The position numbers and the translations under genes were made by a program. A stretch of DNA of 55,908 nt, taken from positions 1 to 55,908 of the forward strand of contig JAFXHU010000009.1 of assembly GCA_017533565.1 (NCBI GenBank). The letters are read 5' to 3'. Each line of letters opens with the position of its first letter. Positions within the stretch are counted from its first letter, which is position 1. The notes under the pieces were generated by a model. The model did no database searches. It was not told the DNA's origin and saw nothing but the letters and a program-made list of their open reading frames with translations. Source of the DNA: Clostridia bacterium. Its GTDB lineage: Bacteria > Bacillota > Clostridia > Oscillospirales > CAG-272. Of this stretch, positions 8,698 through 17,165 are shown piece after piece.

Positions 8698-9429
8698 ATG
8701 CTTGCGGCAATTTAAATTCGGCTTATTCCTTTTCAATTCTTTTGACAATTTTGTCCATACCCTTAACGATGCAATTTTCGGGAATGACACCGCGAACGGC
8801 GGTAAGCGGGTACACCGACGTGTTCCGCCCTATTACCGTCCCGGGATTAAGCACACAGCCACAGCCTACGTCTGCTCGGTCACCGAGGAACGCGCCGACC
8901 TTGCGAAGCCCGGTTTCAAGCTCCTCCTCGCCGTGAATTACCACCGTCCCGCCGTCGCTTTTGAGGTTTGAGCAAACCGACCCTGCACCCATATGTGCAA
9001 AGCTCCCAAGCACCGAATCTCCCACGTAGTTATAGTGCGGGACCTGTACGCGGTTTAAAAGCACACAGTTTTTAAGCTCGGAGGAATTCCCTATAACACA
9101 GCCCTCGCCCGTAATAACGCTTCCGCGAAGGAATGCACCTACTCTGATTTCGCTTCCGCTGCCGATAATGGCGGGCGGAAGAACCGTCGCAAGCGGGTGT
9201 ATCGACACGTCGCGCCCGACCCATACTCCCTCCGAAATCTCGGTAAAGCCCGAGGGCATATTTTCAAAAAGTCCTTCAATATACGGCTTTATTTTGGGTA
9301 AAATCTGCCACGGATATTCGCAGCCCTCCAAAAGCCTTGCAAGATACGGAGTTTGGCAATCGAAAAGCTCCGCGGTTTTTACTTTTTTAATCAACCGTAT
9401 GTCCTCCTGCCCTAATGCTTGCGGCAATT
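8698..9429 (+). repeat. 15-base direct repeats flanking the beta-helix transferase gene
   Basis: ATGCTTGCGGCAATT occurs at 8698-8712 and 9415-9429, on either side of the transferase gene. A third exact copy is at 11484-11498 inside carD. The first copy is non-coding and the second lies in the last codons of glmM. Confidence 0.5.
8723..9394 (-). CDS. Left-handed beta-helix (GlmU-like) nucleotidyl/acetyltransferase-type protein
   Basis: 223 residues. Residues about 60-215 form hexapeptide repeats of a left-handed beta-helix (VSIHPLATVLPPAIIGSG, ITGEGCVIGNSS, VLNPGTVIGRNTSVYPL), like the acetyltransferase half of GlmU. There is no N-terminal nucleotidyltransferase domain. It lies directly after glmM and overlaps its stop, so a role in making UDP-N-acetylglucosamine from glucosamine-1-phosphate is likely but inferred. 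The start is taken as the TTG at 9394 (IKKVKTAELF), since AGGAGG lies eight bases before it inside the end of glmM; a TTG at 9427 has no ribosome site. Confidence 0.75.
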   Translation of the reverse strand: MIKKVKTAELFDCQTPYLARLLEGCEYPWQILPKIKPYIEGLFENMPSGFTEISEGVWVGRDVSIHPLATVLPPAIIGSGSEIRVGAFLRGSVITGEGCVIGNSSELKNCVLLNRVQVPHYNYVGDSVLGSFAHMGAGSVCSNLKSDGGTVVIHGEEELETGLRKVGAFLGDRADVGCGCVLNPGTVIGRNTSVYPLTAVRGVIPENCIVKGMDKIVKRIEKE

Positions 9430-11000
9430 ATTTGCACGTATTCTCGGCACGCCTCCTCGCTTTTTGCCTCTACCATTATACGGATTACAGGCTCCGTCCC
9501 GCTTGGGCGAAGAAGCACTCTGCCGTGCCGTCCTATTTCGCCCTCAACCCTCAAAACCGCCTCCTTTACGCTTGCGTCGGCAATTACCGCCGCCTTGTCC
9601 TTGACCTTTACGCTTTTGACCGCTTGCGGATATATGCGAAGATTTTCGCAAAGCTTGGAGAGGGAGGATTTCGTATCGCACATTTGCTCGGCAATCATAA
9701 TCGCTGTGAGAATGCCGTCGCCCGTGGTTGCGTATTTTTTAAATACGATATGTCCCGACGACTCTCCGCCGAGGCTGTAATCGTTTTTCTGCATACACTC
9801 GTAAACGAAGCGGTCGCCGACCGCGGTCTGCTCACAGCTTATGCCGATTTCGCGAAGCGACTCCACAAAGCCGCTGTTGGACATAACGGTTGATACCACG
9901 GTGTTACCGTTAAGCATACCGCGCGACCAAAGCCTTTGCGCCATAATATACATAATACCGTCACCGTCAACGACCCTTCCGTTTTCGTCAACGGCAATAC
10001 AGCGGTCCGCATCCCCGTCGAAGGCAAATCCGACGTCCAAATGCCTCTCTTTCACAAGATTGGAGAGCCTTTCGATATGCGTAGAGCCGCAATTTAAATT
10101 AACGTTAAGCCCGTCCGGCTCTGCACCTATAACCACCGTCTGTGCGCCGAGCGCGCCGAAAACCGCGCTCGCAATCATCCAGGACGCCCCGTTAGCACAG
10201 TCGATGCCGATGCGAAGCTTTTTGTAGGAGTGGGAGGCAAGCGAAATCAAATACGCCACGTATCTGTTTCGTCCCGCAACGTAGTCAACTATGCAGCCGA
10301 TTTTCTCCCTTTCCGCCAATGGAAGGTCATCCGCGGTAATACCCAGCGACGCCATATCTCCGTCAAGGTAGGCTTCGATAAGCTCTGTCGTCCTGTCGTC
10401 GAGCTTTTCTCCGTAGCGGTTGATAATCTTTATTCCGTTATCGTAAAAGGGATTGTGCGATGCGGTAATCATAACGCCGCAATCAAATTCGTCCTGCCTC
10501 GTTACGTAGGAAACGCTCGGCGTCGTCGTAACGTGAAGCATATACGCATCTGCGCCCGAGGCGGTAATTCCCGCAACGATGGAATACTCTAACATATAGC
10601 TTGAGCGTCTTGTATCCTTTCCGATAACTATACGCGGACGGTAGCCGGGCTTTTTCGCACCCGAAAGCGCGGAGGAATAATACCAGCCGAGAAATCTTCC
10701 GACGCGATACGCCTGCATTGACGTGAGGCTGACGTTTGCCTCGCCGCGAAAGCCGTCGGTGCCGAAATACTTGTTTTTCTCCCTTTTCGGGGTGTCAACC
10801 GATACCTTATCCACCAAAAGCAGGTCGAGTGATACGTGAAAAATCTCGCAAAGCATAATCACCTTGTCAATTTGCGGCAGAGCCTGATTCATTTCCCATT
10901 TTGAAACCGATTGTCTTGAAACCGACAACCTTTCTGCCAATTCCTCCTGCGTCATATTCGACGCGAAGCGAAGCCGTGTAATCTTTTCACCGAGGGTCAT
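9387..11000 (-). CDS. glmM: Phosphoglucosamine mutase with an N-terminal XRE-type HTH domain
   Basis: 537 residues. Residues about 3-62 are a Cro/C1-type helix-turn-helix (MTQEELAERLSVSRQSVSKWE). After a short linker, residues 77-537 are a full GlmM: KYFGTDGFRG, the active-site loop TASHNPFYDNG with phospho-Ser181, the Mg-binding DGDAD (328-332) and the phosphate-binding RPSGTEP near the end. GlmM converts glucosamine-6-phosphate to glucosamine-1-phosphate for peptidoglycan precursors. The fusion is read through in one frame from an ATG with AAGGAG, and there is no internal start with a ribosome site before KYFGTDG. The HTH half could repress its own gene: the promoter lies inside a 16-base tandem repeat just upstream. 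The downstream transferase overlaps its stop codon. Confidence 0.9.
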   Translation of the reverse strand: MTLGEKITRLRFASNMTQEELAERLSVSRQSVSKWEMNQALPQIDKVIMLCEIFHVSLDLLLVDKVSVDTPKREKNKYFGTDGFRGEANVSLTSMQAYRVGRFLGWYYSSALSGAKKPGYRPRIVIGKDTRRSSYMLEYSIVAGITASGADAYMLHVTTTPSVSYVTRQDEFDCGVMITASHNPFYDNGIKIINRYGEKLDDRTTELIEAYLDGDMASLGITADDLPLAEREKIGCIVDYVAGRNRYVAYLISLASHSYKKLRIGIDCANGASWMIASAVFGALGAQTVVIGAEPDGLNVNLNCGSTHIERLSNLVKERHLDVGFAFDGDADRCIAVDENGRVVDGDGIMYIMAQRLWSRGMLNGNTVVSTVMSNSGFVESLREIGISCEQTAVGDRFVYECMQKNDYSLGGESSGHIVFKKYATTGDGILTAIMIAEQMCDTKSSLSKLCENLRIYPQAVKSVKVKDKAAVIADASVKEAVLRVEGEIGRHGRVLLRPSGTEPVIRIMVEAKSEEACREYVQIIAASIRAGGHTVD

Positions 11001-11029
11001 TGTAATCTCCTTAAAAAAGTGTTGTTATC

Positions 11030-11063
11030 ATAATAGTATGAATATGTAATAGTGTGAATATGT
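11030..11063 (-). promoter_or_regulatory. Promoter embedded in a 16-base tandem repeat (probable operator) before glmM
   Basis: Two adjacent copies of AATAGTRTGAATATGT (plus strand 11032-11047 and 11048-11063) differ at one base. On the minus strand TTCACA (11053-11058) and TATTAT (11030-11035) are exactly 17 bases apart, so the -35 lies in one copy and the -10 overlaps the edge of the other. A bound repressor would block RNA polymerase. Confidence 0.65.
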
Positions 11064-11216
11064 ATTCTCCCAATATAATATCAAATACGAAGCGGCACCG
11101 TCAACCAACTTTACCTTGAAGCTTATGCAACCGCGGGTTGCGAAAAGGCGTTGTCTAAACGAAAAAAGCTTTAACCTTTATCAAAATCACCAAATTTTTT
11201 TGTTGCGTTTGACTAA

Positions 11217-11245
11217 TTACAAAATTGTCAAAAATATGTTAAAAT
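11217..11245 (+). promoter_or_regulatory. Probable promoter of carD
   Basis: TTACAA (11217-11222), 17 bases, TAAAAT (11240-11245), about 35 bases before the start codon. The -35 is imperfect. Confidence 0.55.
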
Positions 11246-11279
11246 ATATACGTAGATATTTTTTGAAGGGGGAGGGCGT

Positions 11280-11777
11280 ATGTTCAGTATAGGTGAAAAG
11301 GTGGTTTACGGCGCTTACGGCGTTATGAAAATCGTTGACGTGCGCGATATTGAAATCGGCGACTGTATGCGTAAATACTACGTCCTTTGCGAGGCGGGGG
11401 CGGTTGCTTTCTCCGAAACCCTTATTCCCGTGGATAACCAAACGCTTGTTGCGGGAATGCGCCGACTTCTCTCTCCCGACGGAATGCTTGCGGCAATTAA
11501 AGCGGCAAAGGCGGTAACCGACCTCCCGTGGGTGGAGGATAACCGCGCCCGTGCCGAGCATTTCAAATCGGTAATGACCTCGGGGGACAGGACGGCAATA
11601 CTCGTTATGATTCGCTCAATCGTTGCGGCGGGAGTGCGCCGCGCCGCCGAGGGAAAGAAAAACTTCCTTGCCGACGAAAACGCAATGAAAAAGGCGGAGA
11701 AAATCCTCTATTCCGAAATTTCCGCGGTTATGGAAATCCCCACCGCCGACGTCCCCGCGTTTATCGAAAGCGTTTGA
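11280..11777 (+). CDS. CarD/CdnL-family RNA polymerase-binding regulator
   Basis: 165 residues. The N-terminal half is the Tudor-like RNA-polymerase-interaction domain (FSIGEKVVYGAYGVMKIVDV, KYYVLCE, TLIPVD); the C-terminal half is a helical DNA-binding domain. Such proteins bind the polymerase beta subunit and stabilise open promoter complexes at housekeeping and rRNA promoters. Monocistronic, with ribosome site GGGGGAGGG and its own promoter. It converges on addB and shares a terminator with it. Confidence 0.9.
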   Translation: MFSIGEKVVYGAYGVMKIVDVRDIEIGDCMRKYYVLCEAGAVAFSETLIPVDNQTLVAGMRRLLSPDGMLAAIKAAKAVTDLPWVEDNRARAEHFKSVMTSGDRTAILVMIRSIVAAGVRRAAEGKKNFLADENAMKKAEKILYSEISAVMEIPTADVPAFIESV

Positions 11778-11795
11778 CGGCTTATAATAAAAATT

Positions 11796-11822
11796 ACAGC
11801 CCTGCGATGCAGGGCTGTTTTG
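11796..11822. terminator. Bidirectional terminator between carD and addB
   Basis: A 10-base stem ACAGCCCTGC/GCAGGGCTGT with loop GAT, followed by TTTTGCTTTT on the plus strand and by AATTTTTATT on the minus strand. Confidence 0.85.
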
Positions 11823-11875
11823 CTTTTGCTTCGTTATTTTGCCTTTTGCAGCTTGCTTTTCATGCTTGCAAAGGC

Positions 11876-14800
11876 TTATATTTTCGGATTTCTGCAAATC
11901 GCCTTGTACGGACAGTAGGAGCAAGGGCCGTATCTGCCCTTAACCGACGGCTCTGCTCTTGCATCGCCCTTTTTCATACCGCCGACAATTCGCACGACCG
12001 ATTCCTCGATTACGTCGCAAAGCTCCTGCCAACCGTCCTCGGTGTATCTGTTCTTTCCTCCGTCCTCCTCTGCACCCTTCGGAAGGTGGTCTTGACTCAT
12101 CGCACCGATGCTTACCTCGTCGTCAAGGAGCATACCCTCCCTTTCGTTAAGCGCCGAGATAACCGCCTCCGTATCGTCTGTAAACGGGTCGTCGAGAAGC
12201 TTGTCCTTCATAGAGGTTTTAACGTAAATAACTCCCGCGGGGATAAGCCGTCCGCCCTCCTCAACCCCCATTTCTTCAAGAAATTCGGGCTTTTTCGTGT
12301 CAACGATGGATTTAAGGTAAAGGAACATCTGCAAATTTTTACCCTCTGCAAGCTCGCGAGAGTCAAAGGTTTTTGCACCCGATTTGTAATCTATAACCCT
12401 AACGTAAACGTCGCTGCCGACCTTCAGCGTGTCAACCCTGTCAACGAAGCCAGAAACGTGCGCCGTCGTGCTGCCGTCGATTTTGTAAACCGCTGGGTCG
12501 GGGGATTTCGGACTTGTGCCGTAGGTGGAAAGCTCCACGAAGCGCGGCTCAAATTCACAGCTCTCAAATTCTCTTGAAATGCACTCTACAACCGGTCTTG
12601 CCGCGCGGCGAAGCTGTGCTATTGCGTTTTGCTTTCTTGCCGAGCCAAAGCCGTCGCCAAGCACGAGGTTTACGTAGCTCTCCGCCGCCCTTGCGGCGAT
12701 TTTTTCACGCTCCTCGGGGGTAAGGTTGCCGATTTTTCCGCCGATTTGCTTTACCTCGGTGAAAAATCCCTCCAAAACCTTGTGTATAAAGTTACCGATA
12801 ACGTTTGCCGAAAGCTCCGACCTTCCGTTTTCGTTAAGCCCGAAAACGTACCTTGCGTGGTAGGAAAACGGACAGCTTTGGAATTTATCGAGTCGGGATT
12901 GCGAAATATAAATATCTCCGTTGTATATCACGGCGGCAAGCTCCTTTGAAAGCTTAAGACCGTCGTTTATCGGATTGCCCTCCGCTATTCCTACAATATC
13001 CGAAAGTCCCGCCTCGAAAAGCGCGGTCTTTACCTCGGAGTATTCCTCCCCGTTAAGGCGGGAGGCGAGCATCAGCGCGTCGTTTGGCGAATAAATTCGG
13101 TCAACCGTGTGCATATCCTCAAGCCTTTGGACGGGAATGTGGACGCGCCTTGCATTCTCCTCGCTGACGGTTGAAATTTCGGCTATTCTTGCTATAACGT
13201 CCGAGGGAAGTATTGCCTCCATCGATGCGGAAAGGGAGGTGAAAAGAAGCGTCACCGTTTCCTTTGCCGCCGAAAAGGCACGGGCAAAGCAGTAAAGCTC
13301 CCTTGCGCTCCTTATATCAAGCTCGGGCTTTATCGGGAGGTCAAGCTCGCAAAGCGCATTCCTGTCGCGCTCCGTGAAAAAGGAGACGTCGGTGATGTTT
13401 TGCGGAAATTCTCCCGCGTTTACGCCGATAAGGTAAACGTGACGCTTATCCCGCATACGAAGCGTGTCCGCGCTTCCGACCGTCACCTGGTCGCGGGAGA
13501 GAGGAAGACGGGAGATTCCCGCCTCCTTAAATACTACGCCGAGAAGACCGATAAAGGATTCTGCGTCTATCCGTGCTTCGCCAAGCACGCCAACGAGTGT
13601 GTCGAGCGAGTCGCAAACAGTCTGCCAAAGCCGTGCGTTTTCCTCCGCGCTCTCAACCTCGCCGAGCGAAAGCAGCTCCTTTGCCCTTTCGTAAAGCTTT
13701 TTTTCAAGCTCTATTTCGTCAAGGAAATTGAAAAGCACCTCGGCGTGTGCCCGCACCGTGCTTGCCCGTTTCGTCTCCGCGCCGAAGCGAAGAAGCGGCT
13801 CGGTTATTTTACAGCGCGTTTCCTCAATGGCGGAAAGGCGCAGCATATCCTCCTCGGTAAGAGCCTCGTAGCCGCGCGGATTCATTCGCCAGCCCTCGTC
13901 CCTTGTAAAGCCGTCGCCCTCTATGCTCCAAGCCGTGGTGTAAAGCTCCAGCTCGTCGCACGCCTCTTGCGTTATTCCCGCAAGACCGCATTTTGCGTAG
14001 GTAAGCACGTCCTCTCTGCGAAAGCCGCGGAGAATTATCTGATACGCAACGCTTATAAGCTTTATCGCCTCAAAGGAGGTAATGTCGCGCTTCTTTGAAA
14101 TAAAGTGCGGAATTGATGCTCGCGAAAGAGCCTCGTCAAGCACGCCGACGTACTTTTTCGCGTTTCTTGCAATAATGGCAAAGGAGGAGTAGGACTCTCC
14201 CGCCATAACCCTTCTTTTAATATCAGCGGCAACGAAATCGCATTCCTCAAACGGGTCGCGAGCCTCGAAAATGCGTACACGCCCCCCCTTGTTTTTAAGC
14301 TCCTGTAAACTTTCGTTGTCAATTTTACCAACCGTGGAGAAAAGCAGATCGCAAACCCTCGAAAGCGCGGGACAAAAGCTTGGGTCGCGCTCGTCCTTCT
14401 TCGTTACGCGAATATCAACGCCCGCCTCTCTTGCAATCTGCTTGAGCCTTTCCTCCGCCGCCTTTACCTCGCTGTATTCAAAGGCGTCCCGCCTTGCCCT
14501 CGGAAGCGTGAGCGTTACGGTAAGCTCGGTGGAGCGCATCATAACCGAAAGGAGCTTGTACTGCGGCTCGGTAAAGCTTATAAACCCGTCAACGTAAATA
14601 TCCACCCCGAAAAGATATTCGGGATTTTCCTCAAGCCTTTTTGCAAGCTCCGCCGCATCCTCCGCAAGGTCGTTGTATTTTTCCGATACGTATTCGCGGT
14701 AGGTGCCGTAAATCATAGAAAGGTCGGAAAGCTTTGAGCGCAGCCTTGCGTCGGTAATTTTTTCGCTTAACCTTGCCGCCTCTACAAGCGCGGGGCTTAT

Positions 14801-15193
14801 TCCGTGTCCCTGCATTTCTCTTACCGCCGAAAGCGCTCGCTCTACCGTGCCCGAGGAAACGGGACGCCTCCCGCCCGTCATAGAAAGCCTGTCGCAAAGC
14901 TCGTTAAGCACGCGCCACATTATGAGCGAGCTTTCCGCGCCGCTGCAATAGCTTCCGCCTATACCTCCGAGATTACGGAAGGCGGTGTTTGCAAATCTCG
15001 TAAAATTCGTTACCTCGAATATCTGCGGAGCGTATGGCGGTAGCATCGCGCACATCTCCGCCTCGCAGGAAAGCGTTTGCTGCTCGGGTACAAAAAGGAA
15101 GCAGCGCCTTTTTTTATCAACCGAAGCCTTTATTCTTTCGGTAAGCTCTCTGTGGCATACCGAGCCAAAGCCGCCCTCAAGTAAAGTCAGCAT
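11876..15193 (-). CDS. addB: ATP-dependent helicase/nuclease subunit B (AddB)
   Basis: 1105 residues, normal size. Early motifs such as CFLFVPEQQTLSCEAEM and later HVYLIGVNAGEFPQ match the helicase-like half. The C-terminal nuclease has GFVDRVDTLK, VRVIDYKSGAKTF and LQMFLYLK, and the iron-sulfur cysteines are present: SCPF near residue 772 and the C-terminal CSYCPYKAIC. With AddA it processes double-strand ends for RecA and responds to Chi. Two oddities: the Walker A region reads EGGFGSVCHREL, without the GK(S/T), and addA is not adjacent; the next gene in its direction is a convergent carD. It overlaps the upstream winged-helix gene by seven bases. Confidence 0.93.
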   Translation of the reverse strand: MLTLLEGGFGSVCHRELTERIKASVDKKRRCFLFVPEQQTLSCEAEMCAMLPPYAPQIFEVTNFTRFANTAFRNLGGIGGSYCSGAESSLIMWRVLNELCDRLSMTGGRRPVSSGTVERALSAVREMQGHGISPALVEAARLSEKITDARLRSKLSDLSMIYGTYREYVSEKYNDLAEDAAELAKRLEENPEYLFGVDIYVDGFISFTEPQYKLLSVMMRSTELTVTLTLPRARRDAFEYSEVKAAEERLKQIAREAGVDIRVTKKDERDPSFCPALSRVCDLLFSTVGKIDNESLQELKNKGGRVRIFEARDPFEECDFVAADIKRRVMAGESYSSFAIIARNAKKYVGVLDEALSRASIPHFISKKRDITSFEAIKLISVAYQIILRGFRREDVLTYAKCGLAGITQEACDELELYTTAWSIEGDGFTRDEGWRMNPRGYEALTEEDMLRLSAIEETRCKITEPLLRFGAETKRASTVRAHAEVLFNFLDEIELEKKLYERAKELLSLGEVESAEENARLWQTVCDSLDTLVGVLGEARIDAESFIGLLGVVFKEAGISRLPLSRDQVTVGSADTLRMRDKRHVYLIGVNAGEFPQNITDVSFFTERDRNALCELDLPIKPELDIRSARELYCFARAFSAAKETVTLLFTSLSASMEAILPSDVIARIAEISTVSEENARRVHIPVQRLEDMHTVDRIYSPNDALMLASRLNGEEYSEVKTALFEAGLSDIVGIAEGNPINDGLKLSKELAAVIYNGDIYISQSRLDKFQSCPFSYHARYVFGLNENGRSELSANVIGNFIHKVLEGFFTEVKQIGGKIGNLTPEEREKIAARAAESYVNLVLGDGFGSARKQNAIAQLRRAARPVVECISREFESCEFEPRFVELSTYGTSPKSPDPAVYKIDGSTTAHVSGFVDRVDTLKVGSDVYVRVIDYKSGAKTFDSRELAEGKNLQMFLYLKSIVDTKKPEFLEEMGVEEGGRLIPAGVIYVKTSMKDKLLDDPFTDDTEAVISALNEREGMLLDDEVSIGAMSQDHLPKGAEEDGGKNRYTEDGWQELCDVIEESVVRIVGGMKKGDARAEPSVKGRYGPCSYCPYKAICRNPKI

Positions 15194-15774
15194 AGCGTCA
15201 CCGTCCTTTCGTTGATTTTATATCCCAAATTTCGGGAGGAAATAATTATTTTTTCGCCGTTTTTTTCAAGCTTCTCGCGTAGGTAGTGGACGTAAACGTT
15301 AACCACTCCGCCGTCAACTCCCTCGCCCCAAACCTCCGCGACGATTTTTTGCTTTGAAACGTATTCTCCGACGGGCACGGACAAAAGCACGCGAAGCAGC
15401 CTGTACTCCACGTCCGTAAGCCCTACCGTCACGCCGTCAAGCCTTGCCGCGCGCTCGTTTTTAAGCAAAACCAGCCTACCCGTGTCACTTTTTTGACATT
15501 TTTGGAGCGCATTTTCGATGTCCTCAAAGGAAAACGGAATTAAAAAAGCAACCGTACCGTGACGGGAAAAATCCGCCAAGCGCTCCTCGCTTCTCGTTAA
15601 AAAGACATCGCCGCCCTCAACCGTGGGACAGGTGTCCGCATCTACTATAACCGCGCCCTCTGCCGTGGCGGTGTCCAAAGCCGTTAATCGGCGAAAATCA
15701 AGCACGTCCGAAAACCAAAGAAGGAGCCGTCTGTATAACAGCAAATCCTCCGTATAAACCGTGACCCTTTTCAT
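15187..15774 (-). CDS. Winged-helix (OmpR/PhoB-type) regulator with degenerate receiver domain
   Basis: 195 residues. Residues about 100-190 are an OmpR-type winged helix (LTDVEYRLLRVLLSVPVGEYVSK, VWGEGVDGGVVNVYVHYLREKL, IISSRNLGYKI). The N-terminal part resembles a receiver domain: IVDADTCP, a TR near residue 60, and FLIPFSFEDIENAL where a true receiver would have KPFSF. The acceptor-side lysine is lost and the fold is shortened, so phosphorylation is unlikely. No histidine kinase is adjacent. Its stop overlaps the addB start, so it may set addB levels. A palindrome over its own transcription start suggests autoregulation. Confidence 0.8.
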   Translation of the reverse strand: MKRVTVYTEDLLLYRRLLLWFSDVLDFRRLTALDTATAEGAVIVDADTCPTVEGGDVFLTRSEERLADFSRHGTVAFLIPFSFEDIENALQKCQKSDTGRLVLLKNERAARLDGVTVGLTDVEYRLLRVLLSVPVGEYVSKQKIVAEVWGEGVDGGVVNVYVHYLREKLEKNGEKIIISSRNLGYKINERTVTLC

Positions 15775-15788
15775 ACCGCCTCCCGATT

Positions 15789-15835
15789 TTCTAATTTATT
15801 AGAACCATTATACACCCTCTATGCAATTTTGTCAA
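15789..15835 (-). promoter_or_regulatory. Consensus promoter and palindromic operator of the regulator-addB operon
   Basis: On the minus strand a perfect TTGACA (15830-15835), 17 bases, TATAAT (15807-15812). Directly downstream, over the expected transcription start, is the inverted repeat TTCTAAT-TT-ATTAGAA (15789-15804) with seven-base arms. Confidence 0.75.
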
Positions 15836-15858
15836 TAGCCTACCAAAACCGACAAAGA

Positions 15859-15921
15859 GCAATATATGCAATATCAATGGCAATTTTTGCAATGTAACGG
15901 GAGAGAGTAATGTTGTATAAT
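15859..15921 (+). promoter_or_regulatory. Direct repeats and -10 element before the KDPG aldolase gene
   Basis: GCAAT occurs at 15859, 15868, 15880 and 15889, giving two imperfect 21-base repeats, that is two helical turns apart. A TATAAT lies at 15916-15921 with no good -35, a layout typical of activator-dependent promoters. Confidence 0.5.
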
Positions 15922-15952
15922 AGGGTTGCTAAATATTTTAAGGAGAGTTATT

Positions 15953-16915
15953 ATGAATATGATTCAAGAGCTTTATTCCATCGGACTTATCCCCGTTATC
16001 AAGATTGAAAATCCCGAGGATGCGGTTCCGCTTGCAAAGGCGCTTATCGACGGCGGACTTCCCGCGGCGGAGATTACCTTCCGTACCGCTTGCGCGGCGG
16101 AGGCTATCAGGAACATTACGGAGGCGTATCCCGAAATGCTTGTCGGTGCGGGCACCGTCCTTACCACGGAGCAGGTTGACGCCGCTATTGCAGCAGGCTC
16201 GAAATTCCTCGTTTCTCCCGGACTTAATCCAAGGGTTACCGCATACGCCCTTTCAAAGGGTATCCCGATGCTCCCCGGCTGCTCCAACCCCTCGGATATC
16301 GAGGCGGCGCTCGAGCTTGGTCTTAAAACCGTAAAATTCTTCCCCGCGGAGGCGGCTGGCGGTCTTAAGATGCTGAAGGCTATGGCTGCCCCCTACGGAC
16401 AGCTTACCTTTATGCCCACGGGCGGTATCAACGCGGAAAACCTTCTTGATTATCTCAAGTTTAATAAGATTATCGCTTGCGGCGGCTCCTTTATGGTGCG
16501 CGACGACCTCATTCGCGACAAAAAGTGGGAGGAAATCACCGCACTTACGAGAAACGCTGTAAAGGCTATGCTCGGTCTTGAGTTCGTTCACATCGGCATC
16601 AACGGGGAGAGCAAGGAAGCGGCTGTAAGATCGGCAAAGCTCTTTGAGCTTATGTTCGGTATGCCCGTGCGCGAAACCTCAAAGTCGGTGTTTGCGGGCG
16701 AATGCTTTGAGTTTATGAATCAGAAGGGACCCGGCACTCACGGTCATATCGGAATCCGCACTCACTTCGTTGACAGAGCTATCGCTTACTTTGAAAGACT
16801 CGGCTTTGAGTTTGACAAGGAAAGCATCGTTCTTGACGAAAAGAGCGGAAAGCCCAAGTTCGTTTACTTCAAGGACGAAATCGCGGGCTTTGCAATCCAC
16901 CTCGTTCAGAAATAA
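15953..16915 (+). CDS. eda: KDPG/KHG aldolase fused to a VOC (glyoxalase-fold) domain
   Basis: 320 residues. Residues 1-200 are a class I 2-keto-3-deoxy-6-phosphogluconate aldolase: Glu40 and Arg44 in EITFRT and the Schiff-base Lys128 in LKTVKFFPAEAAGG have the same spacing as Glu45, Arg49 and Lys133 of Escherichia coli Eda. Residues about 205-320 are a VOC-superfamily domain (FVHIGIN, AKLFELMFGMPV, GHIGIR, RAIAYFERLGFEF, FAIHLVQK). The aldolase splits KDPG or 2-keto-4-hydroxyglutarate to pyruvate; the VOC domain has no known substrate here. The start at 15953 has AAGGAG; an upstream TTG lies inside the leader. Monocistronic, ending at a terminator. Confidence 0.9.
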   Translation: MNMIQELYSIGLIPVIKIENPEDAVPLAKALIDGGLPAAEITFRTACAAEAIRNITEAYPEMLVGAGTVLTTEQVDAAIAAGSKFLVSPGLNPRVTAYALSKGIPMLPGCSNPSDIEAALELGLKTVKFFPAEAAGGLKMLKAMAAPYGQLTFMPTGGINAENLLDYLKFNKIIACGGSFMVRDDLIRDKKWEEITALTRNAVKAMLGLEFVHIGINGESKEAAVRSAKLFELMFGMPVRETSKSVFAGECFEFMNQKGPGTHGHIGIRTHFVDRAIAYFERLGFEFDKESIVLDEKSGKPKFVYFKDEIAGFAIHLVQK

Positions 16916-16945
16916 TTATCCCGTTACAAAAGCAGAATAAAAGAA

Positions 16946-16977
16946 GGAGACGGAGTGTAATGCTCGGTCTCCTTTTT
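16946..16977 (+). terminator. Terminator after the aldolase gene
   Basis: Stem GGAGAC (16946-16951) with GTCTCC (16967-16972), extended by three inner pairs after one mismatch, then TTTTT. The remaining 190 bases up to the next promoter show no gene. Confidence 0.75.
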
Positions 16978-17165
16978 AACTTTTTAAAAATTTAGAAGCG
17001 TCTGCTTTGAAATACAGGGGAACTCGCTCTTGAGTAGCCGTAAATGCTTTTTACTCTTTTCGGATTTAAGCTGTGCCGTTGATAATATGATTCGGTGTGT
17101 ATACGCTTTTTTATAAAAAATGCGAAAAATTGCCGTAAAAATTAAAGGAGGAGCGCGAAATTGTA

